Shown here: one piece after another, positions 1-7,774 of the stretch
Position numbering within the stretch: the stretch's first letter is position 1
How the letters are laid out: each line of letters starts with the position of its first letter
Source of the DNA: C00003060 sp964440795
GTDB taxonomy: Bacteria > Desulfobacterota > Desulfobacteria > Desulfobacterales > C00003060
Assembly: GCA_964440795.1 (NCBI GenBank)
Contig: CAYTTQ010000033.1
Location: 1-27,963, forward strand
Direction of reading: 5' to 3'
Length of the DNA: 27,963 nt
Notes under the pieces: model-generated
Database searches by the model: none
Seen by the model: only the letters and a program-made list of their open reading frames with translations
Told to the model about the DNA's origin: nothing
Made by a program: the position numbers and the translations under genes

Positions 1-25
1 ACGGGCCGAAGCCGAGATGGCAAAA

Positions 26-50
26 TGTGAAGTTATTTTTGCGCGAGCCC
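26..50. repeat. Terminal dispersed repeat, left copy
   Basis: These 25 bases match the reverse complement of 27915-27939 with one mismatch. Weaker similarity continues outward to base 2 and inward through an AAG at about 51-54. The core reads TGTGAAGTTATTTTTGCGCG. The rest of bases 1-220 shows no gene. Confidence 0.75.
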
Positions 51-220
51 TTAAGGAGACTTGAATGGTGGGACGTTGACCGGCTCCTTGCTATGCCACG
101 CTTATCCCTGATACGATGCCGAAACAATCGTCTATTTACTGAATTGAGCCTATCCTTCCCGATTGTCACCGTAGGATGACAACCGGTATGGATAGAACCC
201 CGCGCGCCAATCAACTCGAT

Positions 221-505
221 TCATGCCTCCTTCTTTTTGGATGAAGTTGAATCCGTCTTCGTCTTATCCGTCTTCTCAGCCGCCGGCTTGTCCGACTTTT
301 GTTTCTTGGATTGCGCGTCCGAGCGCTTATTCCCGTAGTCGGTTACATACCATCCGGTTCCTTTCAAGTGAAATGAACTCTGGCTGACAAGCTTATGAAG
401 CTTGCCGGAACAGGTTTTACATTTCCTCAAGGCCGGATCGGAAAACTTCTGATAAGCCTCCAAAACTCTACCGCATTTTTCGCATTCATACTCGTAGATG
501 GGCAT
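221..505 (-). CDS. FmdB-family zinc-ribbon protein
   Basis: This is a 94-residue small protein of the FmdB/CxxC_CxxC_SSSS family, annotated as putative regulatory proteins but without an established biochemical role. The zinc ribbon is clear: it starts MPIYEYEC, with cysteine pairs at C8/C11 and C29/C32 and a GTGWY block near residue 50. The last 35 residues are a lysine-, aspartate- and serine-rich low-complexity tail, as is common in the family. The ATG at 505 is preceded on the minus strand by a GGGAGGGG ribosome site. It stands alone, with no cotranscribed neighbour visible. Family assignment is firm; regulatory function is only inherited annotation. Confidence 0.9.
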   Translation of the reverse strand: MPIYEYECEKCGRVLEAYQKFSDPALRKCKTCSGKLHKLVSQSSFHLKGTGWYVTDYGNKRSDAQSKKQKSDKPAAEKTDKTKTDSTSSKKKEA

Positions 506-662
506 GGTTCACACCCCTCCCTTTCAAAACCCTGACTAAAAATAAGGAGCAAGCCTGATTTGTCAAGACCTAAACTTACTAAAACTCCCGTTTGCAACGT
601 AACGCCCAGGTCGTGTGTCCAATCATTGTAGGCGGAGAGGGGCCGTCGGTATCACCCAGGAT

Positions 663-1211
663 CTACTGGGCCTTTACGTCACGCACCTGGTCCAGATGCC
701 CCTCCCATGCTGCATAGAAGGCAAACACCTGTTCGAGTCCCGCCACTTGGGCCGTTTTCAAAACGGTCCGGGTTATTTCGTGTACCCGGGATTCTTCCTT
801 AAGCTTTTCTTCCGTGGAGGCTTCAAAACTCTGCAAGAATTTAATGAACCGAATCACATGAACCACCTCATGACATACGATATACAGGACAAAAGGAAAT
901 AAACGCAGCTCTTTAGACTTGTTCAGGGCAGATAAAATGCTGTGATCCTGTAGACATATTTTGTAAAAATCATAACTGGACGAACCCAGCTGGGTCTCCG
1001 CCTTACGTCCCTCGTACCGGACAATCTGGGCAAAAGGCCCCTCAATAATTTCTTCCGGCGAAAGGTCCGCCACGGTCTTGACGTCATATCGTTGCGGGGA
1101 CCACTCGGCGAATGACATTTTATAGGCGTTGCTGGTCAATTCTTCCGCCATCTCAACGGCATCATTGACCACCAACAAGTCGGTCCTTTTAAACCTTTGG
1201 GCCCCTACCAT
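663..1211 (-). CDS. Uncharacterised protein with HEVVH motif
   Basis: I do not recognise a named family for this 182-residue protein. It has no signal peptide or clear membrane helix. The central part (residues 105-150) is the striking piece: a hydrophobic run leads into HEVVH at 114-118, fitting the HExxH zinc-protease consensus, followed about 20 residues later by an acidic/His helix (E139, E140, H144, E145) that could supply a third metal ligand. The N-terminal 60 residues look like a mixed alpha/beta scaffold. The ATG at 1211 has GGGGA just upstream. It is monocistronic, divergent from the small basic gene at 1459. A metal-dependent hydrolase is a possibility from the motif alone; a structural role is equally possible. 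Confidence 0.75.
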   Translation of the reverse strand: MVGAQRFKRTDLLVVNDAVEMAEELTSNAYKMSFAEWSPQRYDVKTVADLSPEEIIEGPFAQIVRYEGRKAETQLGSSSYDFYKICLQDHSILSALNKSKELRLFPFVLYIVCHEVVHVIRFIKFLQSFEASTEEKLKEESRVHEITRTVLKTAQVAGLEQVFAFYAAWEGHLDQVRDVKAQ

Positions 1212-1293
1212 CGTCCCCGATCACCCCAGATCCACCAGCAACAAACAAAACCCCTCTTGGTAGCCCCGTGTACGTCCTTTGTTAAGAAAAAAC

Positions 1294-1322
1294 TGGACAC
1301 ATAACCTTTACCATATTATAAG
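1294..1322 (+). promoter_or_regulatory. Candidate sigma-70 promoter for 1459-1554
   Basis: TGGACA (1294-1299) and TATAAG (1317-1322) are separated by 17 nt in an AT-rich stretch, pointing towards the small basic gene at 1459. The leader would be about 130 nt. Judged by eye from consensus only. Confidence 0.4.
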
Positions 1323-1458
1323 ATGACGTTTTAGACAAACTGCAAGCGGCGCCCATCGGGTCAAGAAATATCAAGACTTAAGAAACATCAAGATCGGTGG
1401 CTAAGCGTCCGCATAATATGTCTATCCGACACCAGATCTAAGGATTGGAGGTGATGCT

Positions 1459-1554
1459 GTGGGAAGCGTTGTCAAGAAACGAAAGAAAAAGATGCGCAAG
1501 CATAAGCACAGGAAATTGCTGGCAAGAACACGCCACCAGAGAAGGAAGAAATGA
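1459..1554 (+). CDS. AURKAIP1/COX24-domain small basic protein
   Basis: This is a 31-residue protein, easily missed because it is tiny and starts with GTG. It begins MGSVVKKRKKKMRKHKHRK and ends RTRHQRRKK, so over half the residues are Lys, Arg or His. That is the pattern of the bacterial AURKAIP1/COX24-domain proteins, very short relatives of the C-terminal part of the mitochondrial small-subunit ribosomal protein mS38. The start is fixed by a strong ribosome site, GGAGGTGAT at 1447-1455, and a terminator follows 28 bases after the stop. Such proteins are thought to bind ribosomal RNA; here that is inference from composition and similarity. A perfect ribosome site plus dedicated terminator suggests high expression. 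Confidence 0.85.
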   Translation: MGSVVKKRKKKMRKHKHRKLLARTRHQRRKK

Positions 1555-1581
1555 TGCCCATCACCTGTCGTCGCGTCTTCG

Positions 1582-1619
1582 AAAAAAGGCACCGCAACCT
1601 CTAAAACGGTGCCTTTTTT
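1582..1619. terminator. Bidirectional rho-independent terminator
   Basis: A 13-bp perfect stem, AAAAAAGGCACCG (1582-1594) against CGGTGCCTTTTTT (1607-1619), encloses a 12-nt loop. A-run and T-run on opposite sides let it act on both strands: it ends the small basic gene on + and the hflK-hflC unit, whose last codon is at 1709, on -. Confidence 0.9.
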
Positions 1620-1708
1620 ACTCTATCCCCCGCCTAAGGCTTCTCTTAACGACACATAAGAACGACACAACGCCGGAAGCCCAACCAAAGGCTTCCGATG
1701 CCTTGTGG

Positions 1709-2701
1709 TTATCGCTCTTGGTACTCTCCCGTATAACTTTTGAGATACTTGAAAAACTCGGTTTCCGTAGAAAGTACCAGGGAACTTTTTTCATCAAGTG
1801 TTTCTTTATAAATATCCAGGGTCTTTTGGAACGAATAGAAATCCGGGGACAGCCCGTACGCATCGGCATAGATCTTTGTTGCCTTGGCATCCGCGCCGCC
1901 CTTGATTTCCTGGGCCTTTTTGTAGGCCTCGGATGTAATCTGTTTTAATTCTCTCTCCTTCTCACCCTCTATCTCCCGGGCCTCTCCCCGACCTTCGGAA
2001 CGGAATTTTTCAGCAATCTGTTTGCGCTCGGCAATCATGCGATCGTAGACCGATTGCTGGACATCTTTTACATAATTGATCCGTTTGATCTTGACATCGA
2101 CCACCTCAATACCGAACTCGGTGAGCTTCGGCCCGACCTCTCCCTTAATTTTTTGGGTTATCTGCTGCCGGCCCACCTCGACCGTCGCCAACCTTCTTTT
2201 TTGCAGTTCCTCAATTTCCTTAATTTTCGCACTTTCCTCGATTTCCTCCCCCTTCCCCGCCCATTCGAAAGTATCCAATTCGCGGTTCGTCCGGCGAACC
2301 GTTTCAAAAAGTGGGTTGGAGGTAATCAGGTTTCGCACGGCCGCATCAATGATGTCGTCCAGGCGGCTCAACGCCCCGGTCGTATTGTTGACCGTCTGGT
2401 AGAATTTAAGCGGATCGACGATTTTCCACCTGGCGAACGTATCCACCCACAAATAGGTCTTGTCTTGAGTGGGGATCTGACCCTTTTCGCCGTCCCATTC
2501 ACGCAAGTTTTTCGGGAAAAAAACGGCGTTTTGTATTAGGGGAACCTTGAAGTAAAGCCCGGGCTCCTTCTTCGGCTCACCGACCACCTTTCCGAACTGG
2601 GTAACAATCACCTGCTCGGTTTCATCCACCGTATATATCCCCCCGGAAATCACCACCAGGGCTAGAACTGCAACTGCGATAATAATCCCTTTATATTTCA
2701 T
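1709..2701 (-). CDS. hflC: FtsH protease modulator HflC
   Basis: HflC is the smaller partner of the HflK-HflC membrane complex, which forms large assemblies around the FtsH protease and limits its access to membrane substrates. The 330 residues fit the family: an N-terminal signal-anchor helix (about 5-22), then the SPFH/band-7 domain (VDETEQVIVTQFGKVVGEP, followed by PGLYFKVPLIQ), then a long charged coiled coil rich in Glu, Lys and Arg (about 150-275) and a short conserved end containing FFKYLKSY. Its ATG overlaps the hflK stop in an ATGA arrangement, so translation is coupled. Transcription ends at the hairpin at 1582-1619. Confidence 0.97.
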   Translation of the reverse strand: MKYKGIIIAVAVLALVVISGGIYTVDETEQVIVTQFGKVVGEPKKEPGLYFKVPLIQNAVFFPKNLREWDGEKGQIPTQDKTYLWVDTFARWKIVDPLKFYQTVNNTTGALSRLDDIIDAAVRNLITSNPLFETVRRTNRELDTFEWAGKGEEIEESAKIKEIEELQKRRLATVEVGRQQITQKIKGEVGPKLTEFGIEVVDVKIKRINYVKDVQQSVYDRMIAERKQIAEKFRSEGRGEAREIEGEKERELKQITSEAYKKAQEIKGGADAKATKIYADAYGLSPDFYSFQKTLDIYKETLDEKSSLVLSTETEFFKYLKSYTGEYQER

Positions 2702-3753
2702 TTCACCGTTCCTTGTCCCTCTTTCCCCAGATTCAATAATGGCAACAGGTTCTTCTGGTCGGAATCAATGATATATTTATCGCCCAGTTTGGGAAATAAG
2801 TCCTTGAGCGATTCCAGATAGAGACGCCTGCGCGTTACATCCTTTGCCTTGGCGTATTCTTTATACTGCGCCACAAACCGTGAGGCATCCCCCTCGGCGC
2901 GGTTCACCCTGTCCAAGGCGTAACCCTCCGCGGCTTTCACGGTCCTTTTTGCCTGTCCTCTCGCCGCCGGAACGGCCTTATTGTAGTCCTCTCTTGCTTG
3001 ATAGATGATCCGCTCTTTTTCCTGAATCGCCTGGTTGACATCGTTGAACGAGGGCTGTACCGGTCCTGGCACGTTTGTCTTTTTCATTTCGATGGTCGAA
3101 ACCAAAAGCCCCGTATCCGCCTCATCCAGCTCTGTTTGAAGCAGACCGCGGGCCTCATCGGCTATTTCCTTTCTCTTGGTGATCACCTCGTTGATACTCC
3201 GATCCCCGACCACCAATCGCATGGTCGACTCCGACAGGTCCCGTAAGGTACCTCTCACATTATGAACCTTGAACAAGTACTTATACGGATCTTTGATGCG
3301 GTATTGAACGATCCAGGGGATCACGGCGACATTCAAGTCCCCGGTAAGCATCAACGACTCTTCCTGATATGCCCGGTCGGAAGCATACTCGGTCTGAACC
3401 CCGGCCCGTAATGTCCTAAGACCGAATTCCTCCTTGTACACGTAACGCACCTTTACATTGGTCGCCTTCTCGATTCCTCGGGGCAACTTAAAGTGGAGCC
3501 CCGGTCCGGCCTGTCGAACGTACTCACCGAATCGCTGAACGATACCCACTTCGTCGACGGCAACCGTGTAGAAAGCCGAACTGCCAAAGTAAATAAGCAC
3601 GATAGCCAAGATGATAATCCACCCGCCGGGCTTATTGAATTGTTTAAACTTCTGGATGACCTCATCCATGTTGGCCCCCCCCCCTCCGCCGGAGCCGCTG
3701 GACCCACCTGACCTTTGCTGCTGTTGCTTTAATTTATCCCAGTCCCAAGCCAT
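2698..3753 (-). CDS. hflK: FtsH protease modulator HflK
   Basis: HflK pairs with HflC in the inner-membrane complex that regulates FtsH. The 351-residue protein starts MAWDWDKL, has a Gln/Gly/Ser-rich cytoplasmic segment (residues 9-27), one transmembrane helix (about 43-62) and an SPFH domain beginning TVAVDEVGIVQRFGEYV. A coiled coil (about 235-310) follows, and a Pro/Leu-rich C-terminus (NLLPLLNLG). The ATG at 3753 is preceded by GAAGGAG at 7-nt spacing. It is the first gene of a two-gene unit and overlaps hflC by 4 nt. The gene diverges from the DUF721 gene across 293 bp. Confidence 0.97.
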   Translation of the reverse strand: MAWDWDKLKQQQQRSGGSSGSGGGGGANMDEVIQKFKQFNKPGGWIIILAIVLIYFGSSAFYTVAVDEVGIVQRFGEYVRQAGPGLHFKLPRGIEKATNVKVRYVYKEEFGLRTLRAGVQTEYASDRAYQEESLMLTGDLNVAVIPWIVQYRIKDPYKYLFKVHNVRGTLRDLSESTMRLVVGDRSINEVITKRKEIADEARGLLQTELDEADTGLLVSTIEMKKTNVPGPVQPSFNDVNQAIQEKERIIYQAREDYNKAVPAARGQAKRTVKAAEGYALDRVNRAEGDASRFVAQYKEYAKAKDVTRRRLYLESLKDLFPKLGDKYIIDSDQKNLLPLLNLGKEGQGTVK

Positions 3754-3944
3754 TAATTACTCCTTCATTTTTAGATGATTTCCAGGTTACCTCACACATT
3801 GCTTTTGCTTAAGTCCCACCGAAGTCTAGAAGTTTGATTGGCCGGGGTCAAGGAAAAACAAATCAAGGCACGGGAAAATCTACGCAGGCAAAATATCCCC
3901 CGAAGGCCGAAGCGTCGGTTGATTCAGTGTTTCCATACCAATCC

Positions 3945-3972
3945 TTGACAAGCCGGCCCAATTATCTCATAC
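3945..3972 (+). promoter_or_regulatory. Candidate promoter for the DUF721 gene
   Basis: A perfect TTGACA (3945-3950) sits 16 nt before TCATAC (3967-3972), about 75 nt upstream of the start at 4047. The -10 match is only partial. Confidence 0.35.
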
Positions 3973-4046
3973 GTTACGTAAAGACACTCCCTGTTTTCGG
4001 GCCCTGTTTTCGAGAACGTTCGGCGCGGGCCCCAAGGAGAATGGCG

Positions 4047-4367
4047 ATGAGCAAGAGAAAGCGGATGGAAAAGCCGGCCTCCCTGGCAAATGTTCTGTCG
4101 GAAGCCTTAAAACGTGCCAATATAGACATGGATTTGGAACTGGTCCGCCTCTGGAACCGGTGGGCCTGCGTTGTCGGCCCGACTGTGTCTCAAAACGCCA
4201 GGCCCGCGGTCATCAAGGGCGGCATGCTCATCGTCTATGTGTCAAATACACCCTGGATGCAGCAACTGCAGTTTTTGAAGGACGACATCAAGGATAAACT
4301 GAATTCCGACCTCGGGAAACCGGTTATCGAGGAGATACGATTCAAAATCGGACCCATCGATTCGTAA
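4047..4367 (+). CDS. DUF721 / DciA-like protein
   Basis: This 106-residue protein has the DUF721 pattern: a basic start (MSKRKRMEKP), the block LWNRWACVVGPTVSQNARP around residues 35-52, then LIVYVSNTPWMQQLQFL at 61-77 and a C-terminal IRFKIG strand. DUF721 includes DciA, the ancestral bacterial loader of the DnaB replicative helicase, but short deltaproteobacterial members have not all been shown to load helicase. I chose the ATG at 4047 because AAGGAG (4034-4039) lies 7 nt before it; the in-frame ATG at 4041 is too close to that site. The reading frame is open back to 3834, but that extension is Pro/Arg-rich and not protein-like. It converges with trmN6. Confidence 0.85.
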   Translation: MSKRKRMEKPASLANVLSEALKRANIDMDLELVRLWNRWACVVGPTVSQNARPAVIKGGMLIVYVSNTPWMQQLQFLKDDIKDKLNSDLGKPVIEEIRFKIGPIDS

Positions 4368-4398
4368 GCTCTTACTTGTAGAAACCCTGCCGTGTCTT

Positions 4399-5139
4399 TC
4401 ACGCACCATCGGGGGTCAACATGCGGGCCATCTCTTCGGTGAAACCGCCGTCCCGGTTATGGGTGACGACCGGCGGCAACACGGCAAGTCCCGGGTTTCC
4501 CCCTTTAACGGCCCCCACCAGGACCCGTTCCGCTTCCGACCCGGCGTTTGAATGGATCAGTCTCAACTGCTTGGGCTCCAAGCCATATGCCCGCATCTGA
4601 GTGAGCAGATCAACCAGACGCCCGGCCGGGTAAACCACCCAAAAACGCCCCGACGGCTTGAGTAGTTTCCGGGCGGCGGATACCACATCGGAAAGCTTCG
4701 CCCGGATTTCGTGCTTGGCTACCGCCCGCTGGGAATTTGGGCTGAGTCTACCGGAACCAACGGGGCGATAGGGTGGATTGCTAAAAACGACGTCGGCCAC
4801 CCCCGATCCGATCAAGTCCCCCGAATCCTTCATGTCGCCGTGAATAATCCGTACGTAATCCTGCACGTTGTTGACGCGGATATTTCGGAAGGCCAATTGG
4901 ACGAGTCCGTCTTGAATTTCAATACCGTAGAGTAAAGCACGAGGAAACCGTTCGGCCAAAAGCAGGAGCATCACCCCACATCCCGCCCCCAAATCAACGC
5001 CAAGCTCTCCAGGCTCAAGTGATACGTGATATGCCAAGATGGGGGTGTCAATCGAAAACCGATAACCGTTGCGCTCCTGGCAAATTCTCAGCTCCTTGCC
5101 AAAGAGCGTCTCTGTTTTTGTTTCCAACCCCCACCCCAT
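4399..5139 (-). CDS. tRNA1(Val) A37 N6-methyltransferase-like (TrmN6/YfiC)
   Basis: This is a 246-residue class I SAM-dependent methyltransferase. Motif I is DLGAGCG (49-55), an acidic motif II follows (GIEIQ, 72-76), and the catalytic motif NPPY lies at 121-124. NPPY marks N6-adenine or exocyclic-amine methylases. The N-terminal block (TETLFGKELRICQ, then GYRFSIDTPILA) matches the YfiC/TrmN6 group, which modifies A37 of tRNA1(Val). The frame is open further upstream, but ATG 5139 overlaps the TGA of the preceding gene as TGATG, which favours this start. The pairing with DUF1015 is probably an operon. The precise substrate is inferred from family. Confidence 0.87.
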   Translation of the reverse strand: MGWGLETKTETLFGKELRICQERNGYRFSIDTPILAYHVSLEPGELGVDLGAGCGVMLLLLAERFPRALLYGIEIQDGLVQLAFRNIRVNNVQDYVRIIHGDMKDSGDLIGSGVADVVFSNPPYRPVGSGRLSPNSQRAVAKHEIRAKLSDVVSAARKLLKPSGRFWVVYPAGRLVDLLTQMRAYGLEPKQLRLIHSNAGSEAERVLVGAVKGGNPGLAVLPPVVTHNRDGGFTEEMARMLTPDGA

Positions 5140-6476
5140 CAATCCAGCTTGTTGATAACAAGGCCACTCAACACCTTTGGGAAAAAATAGGTCGACTTTC
5201 GCGGCATAATCAGGCGGGCATTGGAAACTTCTTCCACGTCGGAAAGGCGAGTCGGATTCACGATGAGCGCCACCGGACACTTTCCCGAACTTACAGCCTT
5301 CAGGGCATTCTCGGCACGGCTGGTATACAAAACCCGATTCTCGTCATCGAGTTCGAGATCGGACAATCCCAGGATCTGTTGAAATATCAGTTTGGTCACT
5401 ATCGTGACGTCCAGCCTTCTTAGGGCGGCGGGAATCTCGCTTCCAAAAAGGCGTTCCATGACACCTTCCTTGACAGCCATGACATAAGCCGTATAAGCCG
5501 TCGGATGTCCCCTGATCACCACCCCGATGGATCTTTGTCGCGCTCCCGCCCGCACCTTGGCCCAAAGCGTTTCCTTAATACCGGAATAGTCATCCCCCGA
5601 CACCTCCAAGGTATCAACGTGGAAATAATCTTCGGCTTTTCCTACAAACCCGTTTAGGGCATCACCGGTGATCTTCGAGAGCATTCTATGAACCGGACGA
5701 ATGATCAAGCCCGGATCCTGCATACTACTCAAATACATCATTACATAGTTACACCCACGATGTGTATCCAACTGGGCTGCCTTGGCGGCCATCGCGTCCC
5801 GATAGCTCAGCGCCGTTTCATACCGATGGTGCCCGTCGGCGATATAAAGCGGTCGGTCCTCCAGTTTTCGGCTGACCTCGGCGTGCATGTCGGAATCCGT
5901 AATGCGCCAGAGTCGATGACGACTGGAACCGGTGTCCTTAAAATCGAAATCGGGCGTCACTCTATTCACCCAATCGCGGAAAGGCCCGAAAACCCCTTCA
6001 TGGGGATCCGAAAAGACTGAAAATATTGGACTAAAATTGGTCCTACACGCCTCCATCAGCTTGAAACGGTCCATTTTCGTCGCCGAAAACGTTTTCTCGT
6101 GGGGCATGATGTTGCCCCGGCTAAAATCCTCCAGTTCAACAAGCACGATCAACCCCTGACGCTGATGCCGGACACCGTCACTTACATAATCCATGACGGT
6201 TAAGTACATGGCCGACACGGTGTCCCGGACCAACGCCCCTTCAGCCTGCCATTTTTCAAAGCGAGTCGCCGCCCGCACGTACTTGTTATTGGACTCATTG
6301 TCCTCAGGTCGTCCCTGACTCAATATTAATCTCACAATATTTTGGGGATGTAACTGTTCCAACGCCTGACGTTGTTCTTCCGAAATTACATCATACGGGG
6401 GAGCAACCACATTGCCCAAGTCGCCCACTTTCTCCGGATTGTAAAGCACCCCTTTAAACGGTAAGATCTTTGCCAT
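5139..6476 (-). CDS. DUF1015 domain protein (COG4198)
   Basis: This protein of about 445 residues begins MAKILPFKGVLYNPEKVG and continues VVAPPYDVIS, the characteristic N-terminus of DUF1015. Further blocks typical of the family are LYIADGHHRYETAL in the middle and MYLSSMQDPGL after it. The function is not established, though the conserved DGHHRYETA suggests an enzyme active site. The open frame runs on to 6833, but that extension lies antisense to tRNA-Ser(CGA) and is not protein-like, so I start at the ATG at 6476; an in-frame GTG four codons upstream, nearer the GAGGA ribosome site, is an alternative. It is coupled to the trmN6-like gene downstream. Confidence 0.88.
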   Translation of the reverse strand: MAKILPFKGVLYNPEKVGDLGNVVAPPYDVISEEQRQALEQLHPQNIVRLILSQGRPEDNESNNKYVRAATRFEKWQAEGALVRDTVSAMYLTVMDYVSDGVRHQRQGLIVLVELEDFSRGNIMPHEKTFSATKMDRFKLMEACRTNFSPIFSVFSDPHEGVFGPFRDWVNRVTPDFDFKDTGSSRHRLWRITDSDMHAEVSRKLEDRPLYIADGHHRYETALSYRDAMAAKAAQLDTHRGCNYVMMYLSSMQDPGLIIRPVHRMLSKITGDALNGFVGKAEDYFHVDTLEVSGDDYSGIKETLWAKVRAGARQRSIGVVIRGHPTAYTAYVMAVKEGVMERLFGSEIPAALRRLDVTIVTKLIFQQILGLSDLELDDENRVLYTSRAENALKAVSSGKCPVALIVNPTRLSDVEEVSNARLIMPRKSTYFFPKVLSGLVINKLD

Positions 6477-6663
6477 TGTCACCATATCCTCATAGAAAAA
6501 GCGGCTAGGCCGCCCTTTGAAAACTACCCAGAAGCTTTTTGTCCTTGTACTAAAATACCGTTTTTTCTGCAAGGTTAAAAAAGGGGCACGATCGTGATTT
6601 CGAAAAGGCAACGGACACCAGAAAAACCGTCCGAAAGGAACGACCGGGGGCAAAACAGACATG

Positions 6664-6692
6664 TTGACACCGCACCCCAAACACGTTATGAA
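6664..6692 (+). promoter_or_regulatory. Promoter of tRNA-Ser(CGA)
   Basis: TTGACA (6664-6669) and TATGAA (6687-6692) are separated by exactly 17 nt. Transcription would start near 6699, about 40 nt before the mature tRNA 5' end. Confidence 0.55.
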
Positions 6693-6739
6693 TTTCGCAG
6701 CGTGATCGTCATAATTCGGGTGTAGATCGGAGATATACC

Positions 6740-6832
6740 GGAGAGGTGGCCGAGTGGCTGAAGGCCCCGCTCTCGAAAAGCGGTATCCTGTTAAAAACGG
6801 GATCGTGGGTTCGAATCCCACCCTCTCCGCCA
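6740..6832 (+). tRNA. tRNA-Ser (anticodon CGA)
   Basis: The acceptor arms GGAGAGG (6740-6746) and CCTCTCC (6822-6828) pair perfectly, followed by a G discriminator and encoded CCA (6830-6832). The anticodon stem CCGCT/AGCGG encloses CTCGAAA, giving anticodon CGA for UCG codons. The long class II variable arm (about 6783-6803) and the T arm GTGGG-TTCGAAT-CCCAC are present. The 3' end of this gene served as the attachment site of the downstream island and remains intact. Confidence 0.97.
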
Positions 6833-6838
6833 ATCATT
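6805..6838 (+). repeat. attL: tRNA-Ser 3'-end direct repeat
   Basis: This 34-bp stretch covers the T arm, acceptor 3' strand, CCA and the following ATCATT. It is repeated exactly at 8929-8962, the signature of site-specific integration into a tRNA 3' end. Confidence 0.93.
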
Positions 6839-6892
6839 TCAGGCACTTAGGCCATTTTTAGACCGTAAACAAACTGTAGACCTGTCAACACT

Positions 6893-6940
6893 AAGAGGGG
6901 TTGAGAACTCACTGAGATTCTCCCCCCTCTTTTCATTTTT
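6893..6940 (+). terminator. Rho-independent terminator after tRNA-Ser(CGA)
   Basis: AAGAGGGG (6893-6900) pairs with CCCCTCTT, and the inner GAGAA pairs with TTCTC, giving an interrupted stem of about 13 bp followed by TTTTCATTTTT. It is inside the island, just after attL, and would end transcription from the tRNA promoter before the capsid remnant. Confidence 0.75.
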
Positions 6941-6966
6941 AGACCTACAAAAAAAAGGAGCAAGCT

Positions 6967-7427
6967 ATGGATGATGGTTCAAGGCGTGATTTTGATGGCC
7001 TCGGAGACTTTCTGGGGTCGGTTATTAATGACGGATGTCCTGGTGGGCAGCGTGACCCCGCGGCTTTTGACTCGCGCCACGGGGCTTGGCGAAACTGTTG
7101 GCTCCTGAGGGCGGGTTTTTGGTGCCAGCGGACTACTCAAATGACATTGTGGCGAGGGCCTATGAGGCCGGTGAAATCCTCAAAAGATGTGACCGGATTA
7201 CGCTGAGCTCTGCTGCTAATTCCATCACTTTTAACGCTGTGAATGAATCCGACCGGTCCACCGCTATAGCAATGGGGGTTGGCGTAAAGGCCGGAGCCTA
7301 CCTGTCTCCGAAAAACGGCACAAAGCCCATGCCGTCCTTTCTTAGCGCACAGGGCGAGGCGGACAAGTCCCAGTACAATAGGTGCTTGCGGCTGTGGGGG
7401 GCGGTGTTTGAGCTTGAAGATCAATAG
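6967..7427 (+). pseudogene. HK97-family phage major capsid protein, frameshifted and truncated
   Basis: The start is well formed: an ATG at 6967 preceded by AAGGAG, encoding MDDGSRRDFDGLGDFLGSV. Similarity then moves to a second frame near 7060 (RLLTRATGLGETVGS) and to a third near 7108 (EGGFLVPADYSNDI, then NSITFNAVNESDRST), each consistent with one inserted base. The order DFDGLGDFL, DPRLL, GLGETVGS, GGFLVP is the compact N-terminus of HK97-fold major capsid proteins. The last 30 residues before the stop at 7427 no longer look like the family, so another lesion is likely there. Only about half of a typical capsid protein remains. Two sequencing errors cannot be excluded, but the missing C-terminal half argues for true decay. 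Confidence 0.82.
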
Positions 7428-7774
7428 ATCCACTTACCGATTCCGGTAAATTTCCAACAAAATAACCGTACATCCACCTATTTCTTGCCTGTAAAATTAC
7501 CGAAAACGCTTACTTCGCCCGATAATCAATATATACATAGCTTTTTTATTGGACACCGCACTATATTGTGGTTTATTATTCACAAGTGAAAATGACTATG
7601 TTTTAGGGATTTAATTCTGTTTAACAGGCTTGAAAAACAACTTGGTTCCCGCTATTCTTCCTAGCTCTTACCGAAAGGGATGCTAAAATGCAAAGTTCAC
7701 TAAATAGCAGTCCGAATGTTAATGGGTTAAGCCAAGTGATCGTTCCAGACAAGCTGTTTTGCAAAGGGGAGGAC
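7428..7774. other. AT-rich spacer upstream of pyrE-like gene
   Basis: No convincing gene lies here. The stretch is visibly richer in A and T than the rest of the window. A possible promoter is TTGGAC (7549-7554) with TTTATT 17 nt later. An in-frame ATG at 7688 with AAAGGGA upstream could extend the pyrE-like protein by 29 residues; I consider this less likely than the start at 7775. Confidence 0.5.

Noticed and set aside
2054..2539. + strand open frames opposite hflC
   Set aside because: They are shadows of hflC, with no ribosome site or recognisable protein.
3834..4046. Long N-terminus for the DUF721 protein
   Set aside because: It has no family similarity, and a good ribosome site sets the start at 4047.
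6477..6833. N-terminal extension of the DUF1015 protein
   Set aside because: The extension is antisense to tRNA-Ser(CGA) and its promoter; it looks like translated tRNA sequence and is not part of the family.
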